From CBDESN01 sp965242495 (GTDB taxonomy: Bacteria; Pseudomonadota; Alphaproteobacteria; MPNO01), in assembly GCA_965242495.1 (NCBI GenBank), contig OZ251446.1:806001-870000 (forward strand): a stretch of 64,000 nucleotides of DNA, given 5' to 3'. A program made the translations under genes and the position numbers. The first letter of the stretch is position 1. Each line of letters starts with the position of its first letter. The notes below the pieces were generated by a model. The model made no database searches, was not told the DNA's origin, and saw only the letters and a list, made by a program, of their open reading frames with translations. Below are positions 9,811 to 17,317 of this stretch, piece by piece.

Positions 9811-11114
9811 GCGCGGAAACCGCGATCGGCGACGCGCTCGAACGCATCGCGGCGCGCGACGGCGCGCTCAACTGCTTCACCGCGGTCTTCCGCGACGAAG
9901 CGCTGGCCGCGGCGCGCGCCCTCGACCGGCAGGGCGGCGACGGACCGCTGGCGGGCGCCGCCTTCGCGGTCAAGGACCTGTTCGACGTGGCCGGCCGGAC
10001 CACCCGCGCCGGATCGAAGATCCGCGCCGACGACCCTCCGGCGGCGCAGGACGCGACCGCGGTGGCCCGGCTCCGGCAAGCGGGCGCGGTGCTCGTCGGC
10101 GCCACCAACATGGACGAGTTCGCCTACGGCTTCACCACCGAGAACGCGCATTACGGCGACACCCGAAACCCCCTGGACGAGGGTCGCACCGCCGGCGGAT
10201 CGTCGGGCGGCTCGGCCGCCGCCGTGGCCGCCGGCCTCGTCCGGCTCGGCCTCGGCTCGGACACCAACGGCTCGGTACGGGTTCCCGCCGCCCTCTGCGG
10301 CATCTACGGATTCAAGCCGACATATGGCCGCGTCTCGCGCGCCGGCGCGGCGCCGCTGGCCTGGAGCTTCGATCACGTCGGCATCCTCGCCCGGACGGCG
10401 CGCGACGCGGCGATGGCGTTCGACGCCGTCCAGGGGCCGGACCCGCGCGACCCGGTCTGCGCCGACCGGCCGGCGGCGCCCGTCCTGCCGCTGCTGGACC
10501 GGGGCGTGGACGGGCTCCGCCTCGCGGTCGCCGACGGCCATTTCGCGACCGGCGGGACGCCCGGCGCGTTCGAGGCGGTCGAACGCGCCGCGGCCGCGCT
10601 GGGCGCGGATCGGCGGGACGCCGTGCCGGAGGCGGCGCGCGCCGTCGCCGCGGCGCTGCTGATCACTTCGGCCGAAGGCGCGGCGCTGCACATCGACGAG
10701 CTCCGCGGCCGCGCCGCGGATTTCGATCCGCACACCCGCGATCGATGGATCGCGTCCGCCCTGATCCCGTCGGTCTGGCATCAGGAGGCGCAGCGCTTCC
10801 GGCGTCGGTTCCGCGATCTCGTCGCCGGCCTGTTCGAGCGCATCGACCTGCTGCTGACGCCGACCACGCCCTTCCCCGCGCCCCGGCGCGGCCAGTCGCG
10901 AATCGAGATCGAGGGCCAGGAGGTCCCGGTCCGCGCCGCGCTCGGCCGCTACACGGCCCCGTTCTCCTTCATCGGCCTGCCGGCGATCTCGGCGCCGGTG
11001 GACGTGGGCGGACCGCTGCCGGCCGGCGTCCAGCTGGTCGGCGCGCCGGGCCGGGACGATCTGGTCCTGCGCGCGGCCGCGGCGCTGGAAGCATCCGGAG
11101 CCGCGCCGGCATGA
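9807..11114 (+). CDS. AtzE-like amidase, amidase-signature family
   Basis: A 435-residue amidohydrolase. The Ser-cisSer-Lys triad is seen as Lys56 (FAVKDLFD), cis-Ser132 in GGSSGGS and nucleophile Ser156 in GSDTNGSVR. The TNGS form and the small AtzG-like partner directly before it are features of AtzE, the biuret/1-carboxybiuret amidohydrolase; malonamidase E2 is a related alternative. The start is GTG 9807, overlapping the partner gene's stop. Its own stop overlaps the ATG of malonyl-CoA decarboxylase, so the three genes form a tightly coupled unit. I infer that the amidase yields a product leading to malonate or malonyl-CoA plus ammonia; the sequence does not prove it. Confidence 0.83.
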   Translation: MSAETAIGDALERIAARDGALNCFTAVFRDEALAAARALDRQGGDGPLAGAAFAVKDLFDVAGRTTRAGSKIRADDPPAAQDATAVARLRQAGAVLVGATNMDEFAYGFTTENAHYGDTRNPLDEGRTAGGSSGGSAAAVAAGLVRLGLGSDTNGSVRVPAALCGIYGFKPTYGRVSRAGAAPLAWSFDHVGILARTARDAAMAFDAVQGPDPRDPVCADRPAAPVLPLLDRGVDGLRLAVADGHFATGGTPGAFEAVERAAAALGADRRDAVPEAARAVAAALLITSAEGAALHIDELRGRAADFDPHTRDRWIASALIPSVWHQEAQRFRRRFRDLVAGLFERIDLLLTPTTPFPAPRRGQSRIEIEGQEVPVRAALGRYTAPFSFIGLPAISAPVDVGGPLPAGVQLVGAPGRDDLVLRAAAALEASGAAPA

Positions 11115-12532
11115 GCGGCGGCGAAGCCGACGGCCTGATCCAGCGGACCATCCAGCGCTTCCTGACGGCGTGGCGCGACATTTCGTCCCCGGCTCCGGAC
11201 GGCGGCATGCTCCGGCTGCGGGCCGGCCTGCCCGACGCGGATGCGGAACGGGTCCGCCGGCAGATGCAGGCCTGCCTGGAAGGACGCGGCGGCGAAGTCT
11301 CGGCCCGCGCCCGGGCGGCGGCCCTGGGGCGCGGCTACCTGTCGCTCGACCCGGCCGGCCGCCGACGCTTCCTGGCGATCCTCGCCAACGAGTTCGACAC
11401 CGACCGCGAGAACATCAACGCCGCGGTCGCCGGCCTGCACGAGATCGACGACTGGACCGGCCGCAAGCGGCAGGAGCGCCAGCTGCGCGAGGCGCTGGAC
11501 CCGCCCCGGCGGCGGCTGCTGACCCAGTTCAACGCGCTGCCGGAGGGCGTCAAGTTCCTGGTCGACATGCGGGCGGAGCTGATGGCGTCGAGCGGCGACG
11601 ACGCCGCGCTGGCCAGCCTGGAGGCCGATCTCAAGGAGCTGCTGGCCTCCTGGTTCGACGTGGGCTTCCTCGAACTGGCGCGGATCACCTGGGATTCGCC
11701 GGCGGCGATCCTGGAGAAGCTGATCGCCTACGAAGCGGTCCACGAGATCCGCGGCTGGGACGACCTCAAGAACCGGCTCGCCTCGGACCGGCGCTGCTAC
11801 GCCTTTTTCCACCCGCGCATGCCGGAGGAGCCGTTGATCTTCGTCGAGGTCGCCCTGACGGACGGCCTGGCCGACGACATCCAGGCCTTGCTCGACGAGA
11901 CCGCGCCTGCGGTCGAGCCCGACCGCGCCGATACTGCGGTCTTCTATTCGATCTCCAACGCGCAACGCGGGCTCGACGGCATCGGCTTCGGCGGCTTCCT
12001 GATCAAGCGCGTGGTCGACGAGCTGGCGGCCGACCTGCGCGGCCTCAAGACCTTCGCCACCCTGTCGCCGATTCCCGGCTTCCGCCGCTGGCTGGACGGC
12101 CGGATCGACGCCGCCGGCGAGGACGCGCTGCTGACCGCGGGCGAGCGGCGGGCGCTGGCCGCGCTCCTCCCCGACGCCCCGGCGGGCTCGCTGCTGCGCT
12201 CGGCGACGGCGCGCCCCGGCTGGCACCGGGACGAAGCGCTGGCCGCCGGCTTGGCCAGACCGCTGCTCCGCCTGTGCGCCCGCTATCTGACCGAGGCGGA
12301 GTCCGGCGGCCGCCGCATCGCCGATCCGGTGGCCCATTTCCACCTGTCGAACGGCGCCCGCATCGAGCGGATCGGCTGGTTGGCCGACGTCTCCGCCAAG
12401 GGGTTGGAGCTGTCGGCCGGCATGATGGTCAACTATCTCTATCGGACCGACGAGATCGCGGCCAACCACGAAGCCTATAGCGGCGAGGGCAAGGTCCCGG
12501 CCGCGGCCGGCGTGCGGGCGCTGCGGCGATAG
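11111..12532 (+). CDS. Malonyl-CoA decarboxylase
   Basis: A 473-residue enzyme converting malonyl-CoA to acetyl-CoA and CO2. The N-terminal helical part carries the decarboxylase pattern (RRRFLAILANEFDTDRE near residue 80, then NALPEGVKFLVDMRAELM), and the C-terminal acetyltransferase-like part has FVEVALT, ISNAQRGLDGIGFGGFLIKRVV, LSPIPGFRRWL and HFHLSNGARIER, which holds the catalytic His and ends with the usual YLY. The ATG overlaps the amidase stop (ATGA). No malonyl-CoA synthetase (matB) or malonate carrier lies in the window, so either they are elsewhere or the pathway delivers malonyl-CoA directly. It converges tail to tail with amtB, with seven bases between the stops. Confidence 0.93.
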   Translation: MSGGEADGLIQRTIQRFLTAWRDISSPAPDGGMLRLRAGLPDADAERVRRQMQACLEGRGGEVSARARAAALGRGYLSLDPAGRRRFLAILANEFDTDRENINAAVAGLHEIDDWTGRKRQERQLREALDPPRRRLLTQFNALPEGVKFLVDMRAELMASSGDDAALASLEADLKELLASWFDVGFLELARITWDSPAAILEKLIAYEAVHEIRGWDDLKNRLASDRRCYAFFHPRMPEEPLIFVEVALTDGLADDIQALLDETAPAVEPDRADTAVFYSISNAQRGLDGIGFGGFLIKRVVDELAADLRGLKTFATLSPIPGFRRWLDGRIDAAGEDALLTAGERRALAALLPDAPAGSLLRSATARPGWHRDEALAAGLARPLLRLCARYLTEAESGGRRIADPVAHFHLSNGARIERIGWLADVSAKGLELSAGMMVNYLYRTDEIAANHEAYSGEGKVPAAAGVRALRR

Positions 12533-12539
12533 CGGCGGG

Positions 12540-13961
12540 TCACTTCCTGGCGGCCTGATACTCCTCCGTATCCTCCATGTCGGGCATCACGACGAACTCG
12601 GGATAGGCCTCGATTCCGAGCTCGGCCACGTCCTGGCCGAGCTCCTCGACCCGCGAGGAGACGCGGACCTTCATCGTCTTGTCGAGAATCAGCCACAGGA
12701 CGGCGGAGACGACGAAGACGAAGACTCCCACCGCCAGGATGCCGACGATCTGCACGCCGACGTCGCCGCCGGCGGCGATGCAGACCGCGACGGTCCCCCA
12801 GGCGCCGGCGAACAGGTGGGCCGGAATCGCGCCCACCACGTCGTCGAGCTTCACGCGCTCCAGGAACTTCATGCCGAGGACGCAGATCACGCCGCCGACC
12901 GCGCCGATGACGACGGCCCAGTAATGCTCGGCGATGTCGGGGCCGGCGGTGATGGCGACCAGCCCGGCGATGGCCCCGTTCAGGGTGGCGAGCAGATCGA
13001 CTCGCCCGAGGACGGGCCGCGACAGGCAGACAGCGGCCATGACGCCGGCGGCTGCGGCGAGGTTGGTGTTGGCCAGAATGTTGCTGATCGCCACCGCATC
13101 GGCCGCGCCGCTCAAGGCCAGCTGCGAACCGGCGTTGAAGCCGAACCAGCCGAGCCACAGGATGAACACGCCCAGGGTCACGACCGGCACGTTCGACGGC
13201 GGCGTCGGCTTCACGCTGCCGTCGGCCCGGAACTTGCCGCGCCGCGCCCCCACCACCATGATGCCGGCAAGGGCCGCCCAGCCGCCGGTCGAATGGACGA
13301 TGGTGGACCCGGCGAAATCCTGGAAACCTTCCTGGCTCAGCCATCCGCCGCCCCAGGTCCAGGCGCCGACGACCGGATAAACGATCGCGGTGAGGAGCGC
13401 GATGAAGACGAAGAACGACCAGAGCTTCACGCGCTCGGCCAGTGCGCCCGATACGATCGACGCCGTCGTCGCCACGAACACCATCTGGAAGAACCAGTCC
13501 GACATCGTGGCGTAGCCGTTCTCGATCACGGCTCCCGCCGCCTTGGCGGCGGCCGCGGCGTCGTCCCCGGCGGACAGCAGCGCGACCTCGGCGGACGACG
13601 TCTCGTAGAGCAGCCTGACCGTCCCGATCCAGCTGCCGACGTCGGTATACATGAGGTTGTAGCCGATCAGGTAGTAGGCGAGCCCGGCGATGGAGTAGAG
13701 CCCGATATTCTTCAGGCAGATGACCGACGCGTTCTTGGTCCGCACGGTGCCGGACTCGAGCATGGTGAAGCCCGCGCACATCCACATGACCAGCGCCCCC
13801 CAGATGAGGAAGGAGAAGCTGTTGAGGACGAACTGCGCTTCGGCGTCGAGCGCGGCATGCGCGTCGGACGGGACGAAAGCCGCGGCGGCGAGGACGCCCC
13901 CGGCGGCGGCGGCGCGGCGCAGCGCGCGGCGCGGTTCGCGCCCGTGTCTGTCTGTAATCAT
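12540..13961 (-). CDS. amt: Ammonium transporter, Amt family
   Basis: A 473-residue inner-membrane ammonium channel. A signal-like hydrophobic segment (residues 18-36) precedes eleven predicted helices. Key parts: MLESGTVRTKN, DFAGSTIVHSTGGWAAL with the first pore His, and a second pore His in the unusual context PAHLFAGAWGT instead of the common HGVGGIWG. The N-terminal signal peptide and the length fit AmtB/Amt proteins. No glnK stands upstream, as would be usual in proteobacteria, so regulation by a PII protein would have to come from elsewhere. Its place between the amidase block and a Rieske dioxygenase suggests handling of ammonia from the catabolic pathway. Confidence 0.93.
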   Translation of the reverse strand: MITDRHGREPRRALRRAAAAGGVLAAAAFVPSDAHAALDAEAQFVLNSFSFLIWGALVMWMCAGFTMLESGTVRTKNASVICLKNIGLYSIAGLAYYLIGYNLMYTDVGSWIGTVRLLYETSSAEVALLSAGDDAAAAAKAAGAVIENGYATMSDWFFQMVFVATTASIVSGALAERVKLWSFFVFIALLTAIVYPVVGAWTWGGGWLSQEGFQDFAGSTIVHSTGGWAALAGIMVVGARRGKFRADGSVKPTPPSNVPVVTLGVFILWLGWFGFNAGSQLALSGAADAVAISNILANTNLAAAAGVMAAVCLSRPVLGRVDLLATLNGAIAGLVAITAGPDIAEHYWAVVIGAVGGVICVLGMKFLERVKLDDVVGAIPAHLFAGAWGTVAVCIAAGGDVGVQIVGILAVGVFVFVVSAVLWLILDKTMKVRVSSRVEELGQDVAELGIEAYPEFVVMPDMEDTEEYQAARK

Positions 13962-14094
13962 TTCTCTCGCTCTCGGAAATCGCCAACCCCGGATCGAGGC
14001 CGGAGTATCACATTCGCCGGAAGGCGGTCAATGTCCCCTGCGCCGGGGCGGCCGGCGTGGACGCGCCCGCCGGGACGCGGCATCATGATGCGCG

Positions 14095-15369
14095 ATGAAC
14101 GGAGGGCCGTATATCCACGACGATCCGGCCGGACGGCGGTTCCAGCTCGACCGGCGGGCGCTCGTCGATCCCGAGGTGCTGGCGCGGGAACGGACGGCGC
14201 TCTTCGACCGCTGCTGGATCTACGCCGGCCACGAGTCGGAAATACGCCGACCCGGCGACTTCCGCACCCGGCGGGTCGCCGGACGGCCGATCATCCTGGC
14301 GCGCGACGGGTCGGGCCGGGCGCGCGCGTTCCTGAACAGCTGCCGCCACCGCGGCGCGCTCGTCTGCCGCGAGCGGGAGGGCAATCGCTCCCGGTTCGTA
14401 TGCCTGTATCACGGCTGGACCTACGGCATCGACGGCGCCCTGGTTCACGTCCCCGGCCGGGACGCCTACGGGCCGGGCTTCGAAACGGCGGCGTTCGCGC
14501 TCGCCGACGTCCCCCATCTCGATTCCTATCGCGGATTCTGGTTCGTCCATTTCGGCGCCGCGCCGGAGCCGCTGGCGGCGTATCTCGCCGGCGCCGCGGA
14601 ATACATCGACCTGATCGTGGATCAATCCCCGTCGGGCCGGCTCGAAATCGTCGCCGGCGCCCAGGAATACGACATACGCGCCAACTGGAAGCTGCTGGTC
14701 GAGAACAGCTTCGACGACTACCACCTGCACGCGACGCACTCGACCTATCTCGAATACATGAAGGATTCGGGAGTCGACGTGAGCCTGCCGCCGGGTCTGA
14801 TGATGCCGAAGCCCGGCATCGGCAAGGGGCTCGGCAACGGACACGCGGTGGTGGACAACGTGAACTATCGCGGCCGGCCGATCGCCGCCTGGATCCCGCT
14901 CTACGGCGAAGAGGCGCGGGCCGAGATCGAAGCGATCCGCGCCGGGCTCGCGGCGCGGCTGGGCGAGGAGCGCGCCCGTCGCGTCGCCGACACGAATCGC
15001 AACCTGGTCGTCTTCCCCAATCTGGTCGTCAACGACGGCTCGGCAGTGACGATCCGCACCTTCTGGCCGCTGGCGCCCGATCACATGCGGGTCACCTCCT
15101 GGGCGGTCGGCCCGGTCGAGGAATCGGCCGGAGCGCGGGCGCGGCGGCTGGACAGCTTCCTGACCTTCTACGGACCCGGCGGGTTCGCGACGCCGGACGA
15201 CGTGGAAGCGCTCGAAATGGTGCAGCAGGGGCTCGCGACCTGGCGCGAGGCGCCGTGGTCCGAGATCTCGCGGGGGATGGGCAGGCCGGAGAAGCTGAAT
15301 ACGGACGAAGCGCATCTCCGCGCCTTCTGGCGGCGCTGGAACGCGCTGATGACGGCGCCCGATCCGTGA
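14095..15369 (+). CDS. Aromatic ring-hydroxylating dioxygenase, alpha (large) subunit
   Basis: A 424-residue terminal oxygenase. Rieske ligands: Cys83-X-His85 (SCRHRG) and Cys103-X2-His106 (CLYHGW). Mononuclear iron: Asp207-X2-His210-X4-His215 within FDDYHLHATH. This is the two-subunit alpha-beta class; the beta gene follows with a GTGA overlap. Benzoate/anthranilate- and salicylate-type enzymes share this layout, but the substrate cannot be told. The gene is divergent from amt. No reductase or ferredoxin gene is adjacent. Confidence 0.88.
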   Translation: MNGGPYIHDDPAGRRFQLDRRALVDPEVLARERTALFDRCWIYAGHESEIRRPGDFRTRRVAGRPIILARDGSGRARAFLNSCRHRGALVCREREGNRSRFVCLYHGWTYGIDGALVHVPGRDAYGPGFETAAFALADVPHLDSYRGFWFVHFGAAPEPLAAYLAGAAEYIDLIVDQSPSGRLEIVAGAQEYDIRANWKLLVENSFDDYHLHATHSTYLEYMKDSGVDVSLPPGLMMPKPGIGKGLGNGHAVVDNVNYRGRPIAAWIPLYGEEARAEIEAIRAGLAARLGEERARRVADTNRNLVVFPNLVVNDGSAVTIRTFWPLAPDHMRVTSWAVGPVEESAGARARRLDSFLTFYGPGGFATPDDVEALEMVQQGLATWREAPWSEISRGMGRPEKLNTDEAHLRAFWRRWNALMTAPDP

Positions 15370-15872
15370 AGCCCGCCCCGCGCCGCGCGGCCCAGGTCAC
15401 GCGGGCCGAGATCGAGGACTTCCTGTTCGCGGAGGCCGATCTTCTCGACGCTTGGCGGCTGGAGGAATGGCTCGGCCTCCTGACCGGCGACGCCGCCTAC
15501 CGCATCCCGCCCAACGACGCGCCCGGCGGCGACCATCGCGAGACGTTGTTCATCGTCGCCGACGACATCGACAGAATCCGCGGCCGGGTCAAGCGCCTGC
15601 TCAGCGTCGAGGCGCATGCCGAATATCCCAGGTCGCGCACGCGGCGGCTGATTTCCAACGTGCGTATCCTCGCGGTCGAGGAACCCCATATCCGGGTCGC
15701 GGCGAACTTCGTCGTCTACCGCTTCCGCCGCGATCAGCGCATCGGCGCGTATGTCGGGCGCTACGATTACCGGTTGCGGATCGACGACGGCGCGATCCGG
15801 ATCGCCGAGCGCGTGGCGACGCTGGATTCGGAGGAGCTGGGCGGGCTGGGCTCGGTCAGCTTCCTGCTGTGA
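15366..15872 (+). CDS. Aromatic ring-hydroxylating dioxygenase, beta (small) subunit
   Basis: A 168-residue NTF2-like small subunit, about the usual length (160-180). Typical features: the N-terminal helix with FLFAEADLLDAWRLEEWLGLL, then GDAAYRIPPND, and a long beta-sheet half with RTRRLISNVRI. It starts with GTG at 15366 overlapping the alpha stop. Beta subunits are structural and help form the alpha3-beta3 hexamer. It converges on the di-iron gene with only 15 bases between the stops. Confidence 0.87.
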   Translation: MKPAPRRAAQVTRAEIEDFLFAEADLLDAWRLEEWLGLLTGDAAYRIPPNDAPGGDHRETLFIVADDIDRIRGRVKRLLSVEAHAEYPRSRTRRLISNVRILAVEEPHIRVAANFVVYRFRRDQRIGAYVGRYDYRLRIDDGAIRIAERVATLDSEELGGLGSVSFLL

Positions 15873-15887
15873 CGCCGGCCCGCGGCC

Positions 15888-16688
15888 TCACGCCAGGGCG
15901 CGCTCGGCCCTCGCGTAATCGAACGGCTCGGGCTCGATGTCGCCGTCGAAGATCGCCTGGACGCGCTCCGCGCCGAGCGGAAAGCTGAATTCGGCGTTCC
16001 GCATGTGGATACGCAACCGCAGCTGGGTGCGGACCAGCTCGCCCATCAGCTCGAAATCGGCGCTCGACCACCCTTCGTCGTCGAGACCCATGATTCCTTC
16101 GAGCATGTGGCCGAACTCGTCGTCATAGACCTTGGCGCAGGCTTCCGCGATCAGCTCGTCCCGGCCGCCCCGGCCGCGCAGCCGCATGCCTTCCCGAAAC
16201 AGCGTGCAATAGCCGCCTTCGGTGAAGCGGCAGGCTCGGACGCCGAGATCGCCATGCGCGTCGATATGGGCGTGGCGCGTCCGGGTCAGCGCCGCGTCTT
16301 CGTCCCAGGTCTCCAGCTCGTGCGCGTTGATGGGCGGAACGTCGTCGGGCTTGATCCGGTCGTAGACGTCGGCGAAGGCGACGTAGTGCGAATACTCGTC
16401 ATGCAGCATCTCGATGAGTTCGAGGACGTGATGCCGGTCGGCGCCGTTGTCGATCTTGGGGAAGAGCATCTGTATCTCGGTCAGCGGCCCGAGGAAGAGG
16501 CCCATGTTCTTGTGCTCGCCGATTCCAGTGCCGTTGAACTCCTTGGAGCACTGGCGCCGGAGCCACAGCAGGTCGGCGTCGAGGGACCGCACCGGCGAAT
16601 CCCAATAGCTGCGCACGACCTCGGCCTCCCCCGCCCAGAGCGGAGCCGACAGCGAAATCAGGGTCTGCAAGTTGCCGCTGAGCGCCAT
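15888..16688 (-). CDS. Ferritin-like di-iron protein of unknown function
   Basis: A 266-residue protein. Residues spaced like a four-helix-bundle di-iron site are visible: Glu71 (PLTEIQML), Glu98-X2-His101 (DEYSH), Glu157 (FTEGGY) and Glu191-X2-His194 (DEFGH). This E..ExxH..E..ExxH layout is that of ferritin-like oxidases and oxygenases. I do not recognise a named family. The start at 16688 (MALSGNLQTL) has GGGGA six bases before it; the longer frame to 16757 lacks a ribosome site. Being next to a Rieske dioxygenase, it may be a second oxygenase in the same pathway or an iron-handling protein (inference). Confidence 0.65.
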   Translation of the reverse strand: MALSGNLQTLISLSAPLWAGEAEVVRSYWDSPVRSLDADLLWLRRQCSKEFNGTGIGEHKNMGLFLGPLTEIQMLFPKIDNGADRHHVLELIEMLHDEYSHYVAFADVYDRIKPDDVPPINAHELETWDEDAALTRTRHAHIDAHGDLGVRACRFTEGGYCTLFREGMRLRGRGGRDELIAEACAKVYDDEFGHMLEGIMGLDDEGWSSADFELMGELVRTQLRLRIHMRNAEFSFPLGAERVQAIFDGDIEPEPFDYARAERALA

Positions 16689-16789
16689 TCCGGTTCCCCA
16701 TTCTTCCTGCCCGATGGCATGGGACGCGATCCTAGGATACTGTCCCGCCGCGGGCAAAGAAATCCTGCGCGAAGCGCCGGAGGATTCGC

Positions 16790-17107
16790 ATGAGCGACAA
16801 CCGCCTCGTCTATGTGACGACCGACGGGCCGGGCGAGGCGCGGCGCATCGGCGAGGCGCTGCTGCGCGAACGGCTCGCCGCCTGCGTCAACATCGTCGAC
16901 GGCATGACCTCGCTCTACCGTTGGCAAGGCGAAGTCCGGGAGGGCGGCGAGTCGATCCTGATCGCCAAGACCCGTCGGGAGCTGGTCGAGGCGTTGACCC
17001 GGCGGGTCGTCGCGCTCCATTCCTACGACTGCCCCTGCGTGGTCAGCCTCCCGATCGAAGCCGGCAACCCGGCGTTCCTGGACTGGATCGGAGCCGAGAC
17101 GGCGTGA
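16790..17107 (+). CDS. cutA: Divalent-cation tolerance protein CutA
   Basis: A 105-residue CutA1 protein, a small trimeric ferredoxin-like-fold protein linked to copper and other divalent metals. Conserved elements are LVYVTTDGPGEARRIGEALL, LAACVNIVDGMTSLYRWQG and the C-terminal HSYDCPCVVSLPIEAGNP. The length is normal. It begins 102 bases from the divergent di-iron gene; GGAGGATTC lies before the ATG. Confidence 0.92.
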   Translation: MSDNRLVYVTTDGPGEARRIGEALLRERLAACVNIVDGMTSLYRWQGEVREGGESILIAKTRRELVEALTRRVVALHSYDCPCVVSLPIEAGNPAFLDWIGAETA

Positions 17108-17163
17108 GCGCCCCCGCGCCCCGAAGCACGGGCCGATCGAACGGCGGCGCAGGCAGGAGAAGT

Positions 17164-17274
17164 ATGGAGCAGACGAACCTGAAGGAGTTGTTGCTCGCGC
17201 AGAAGGCCCGAACCGAGACGCTCGCGCCGCCTCGCAGGAGCCTCGATCGCCGGCCGATCCCGGCCTTCGACTGA
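17164..17274 (+). CDS. Hypothetical small protein, 36 residues
   Basis: A short open frame starting ATG 17164 with a strong AGGAG four bases before the start. The product is polar with an N-terminal amphipathic stretch (NLKELLLAQKARTE) and a basic proline-containing tail ending IPAFD. It lies 56 bases after cutA on the same strand. I do not recognise it. Support is the ribosome site, GC-ending codons and its position in an otherwise empty gap. Confidence 0.45.
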   Translation: MEQTNLKELLLAQKARTETLAPPRRSLDRRPIPAFD

Positions 17275-17293
17275 ATCCGGCGTATCTTCTCGA

Positions 17294-17317
17294 CCCGTTC
17301 ACAGGCCGCTGAACGGG
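17294..17317. terminator. Possible bidirectional terminator hairpin
   Basis: A perfect 8-base stem CCCGTTCA / TGAACGGG with an 8-base loop lies between the converging small ORF and cyclase gene, overlapping the cyclase stop codon at 17299-17301. There is no T-tract, as is common in very GC-rich genomes, so its role is inferred from position only. Confidence 0.4.
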
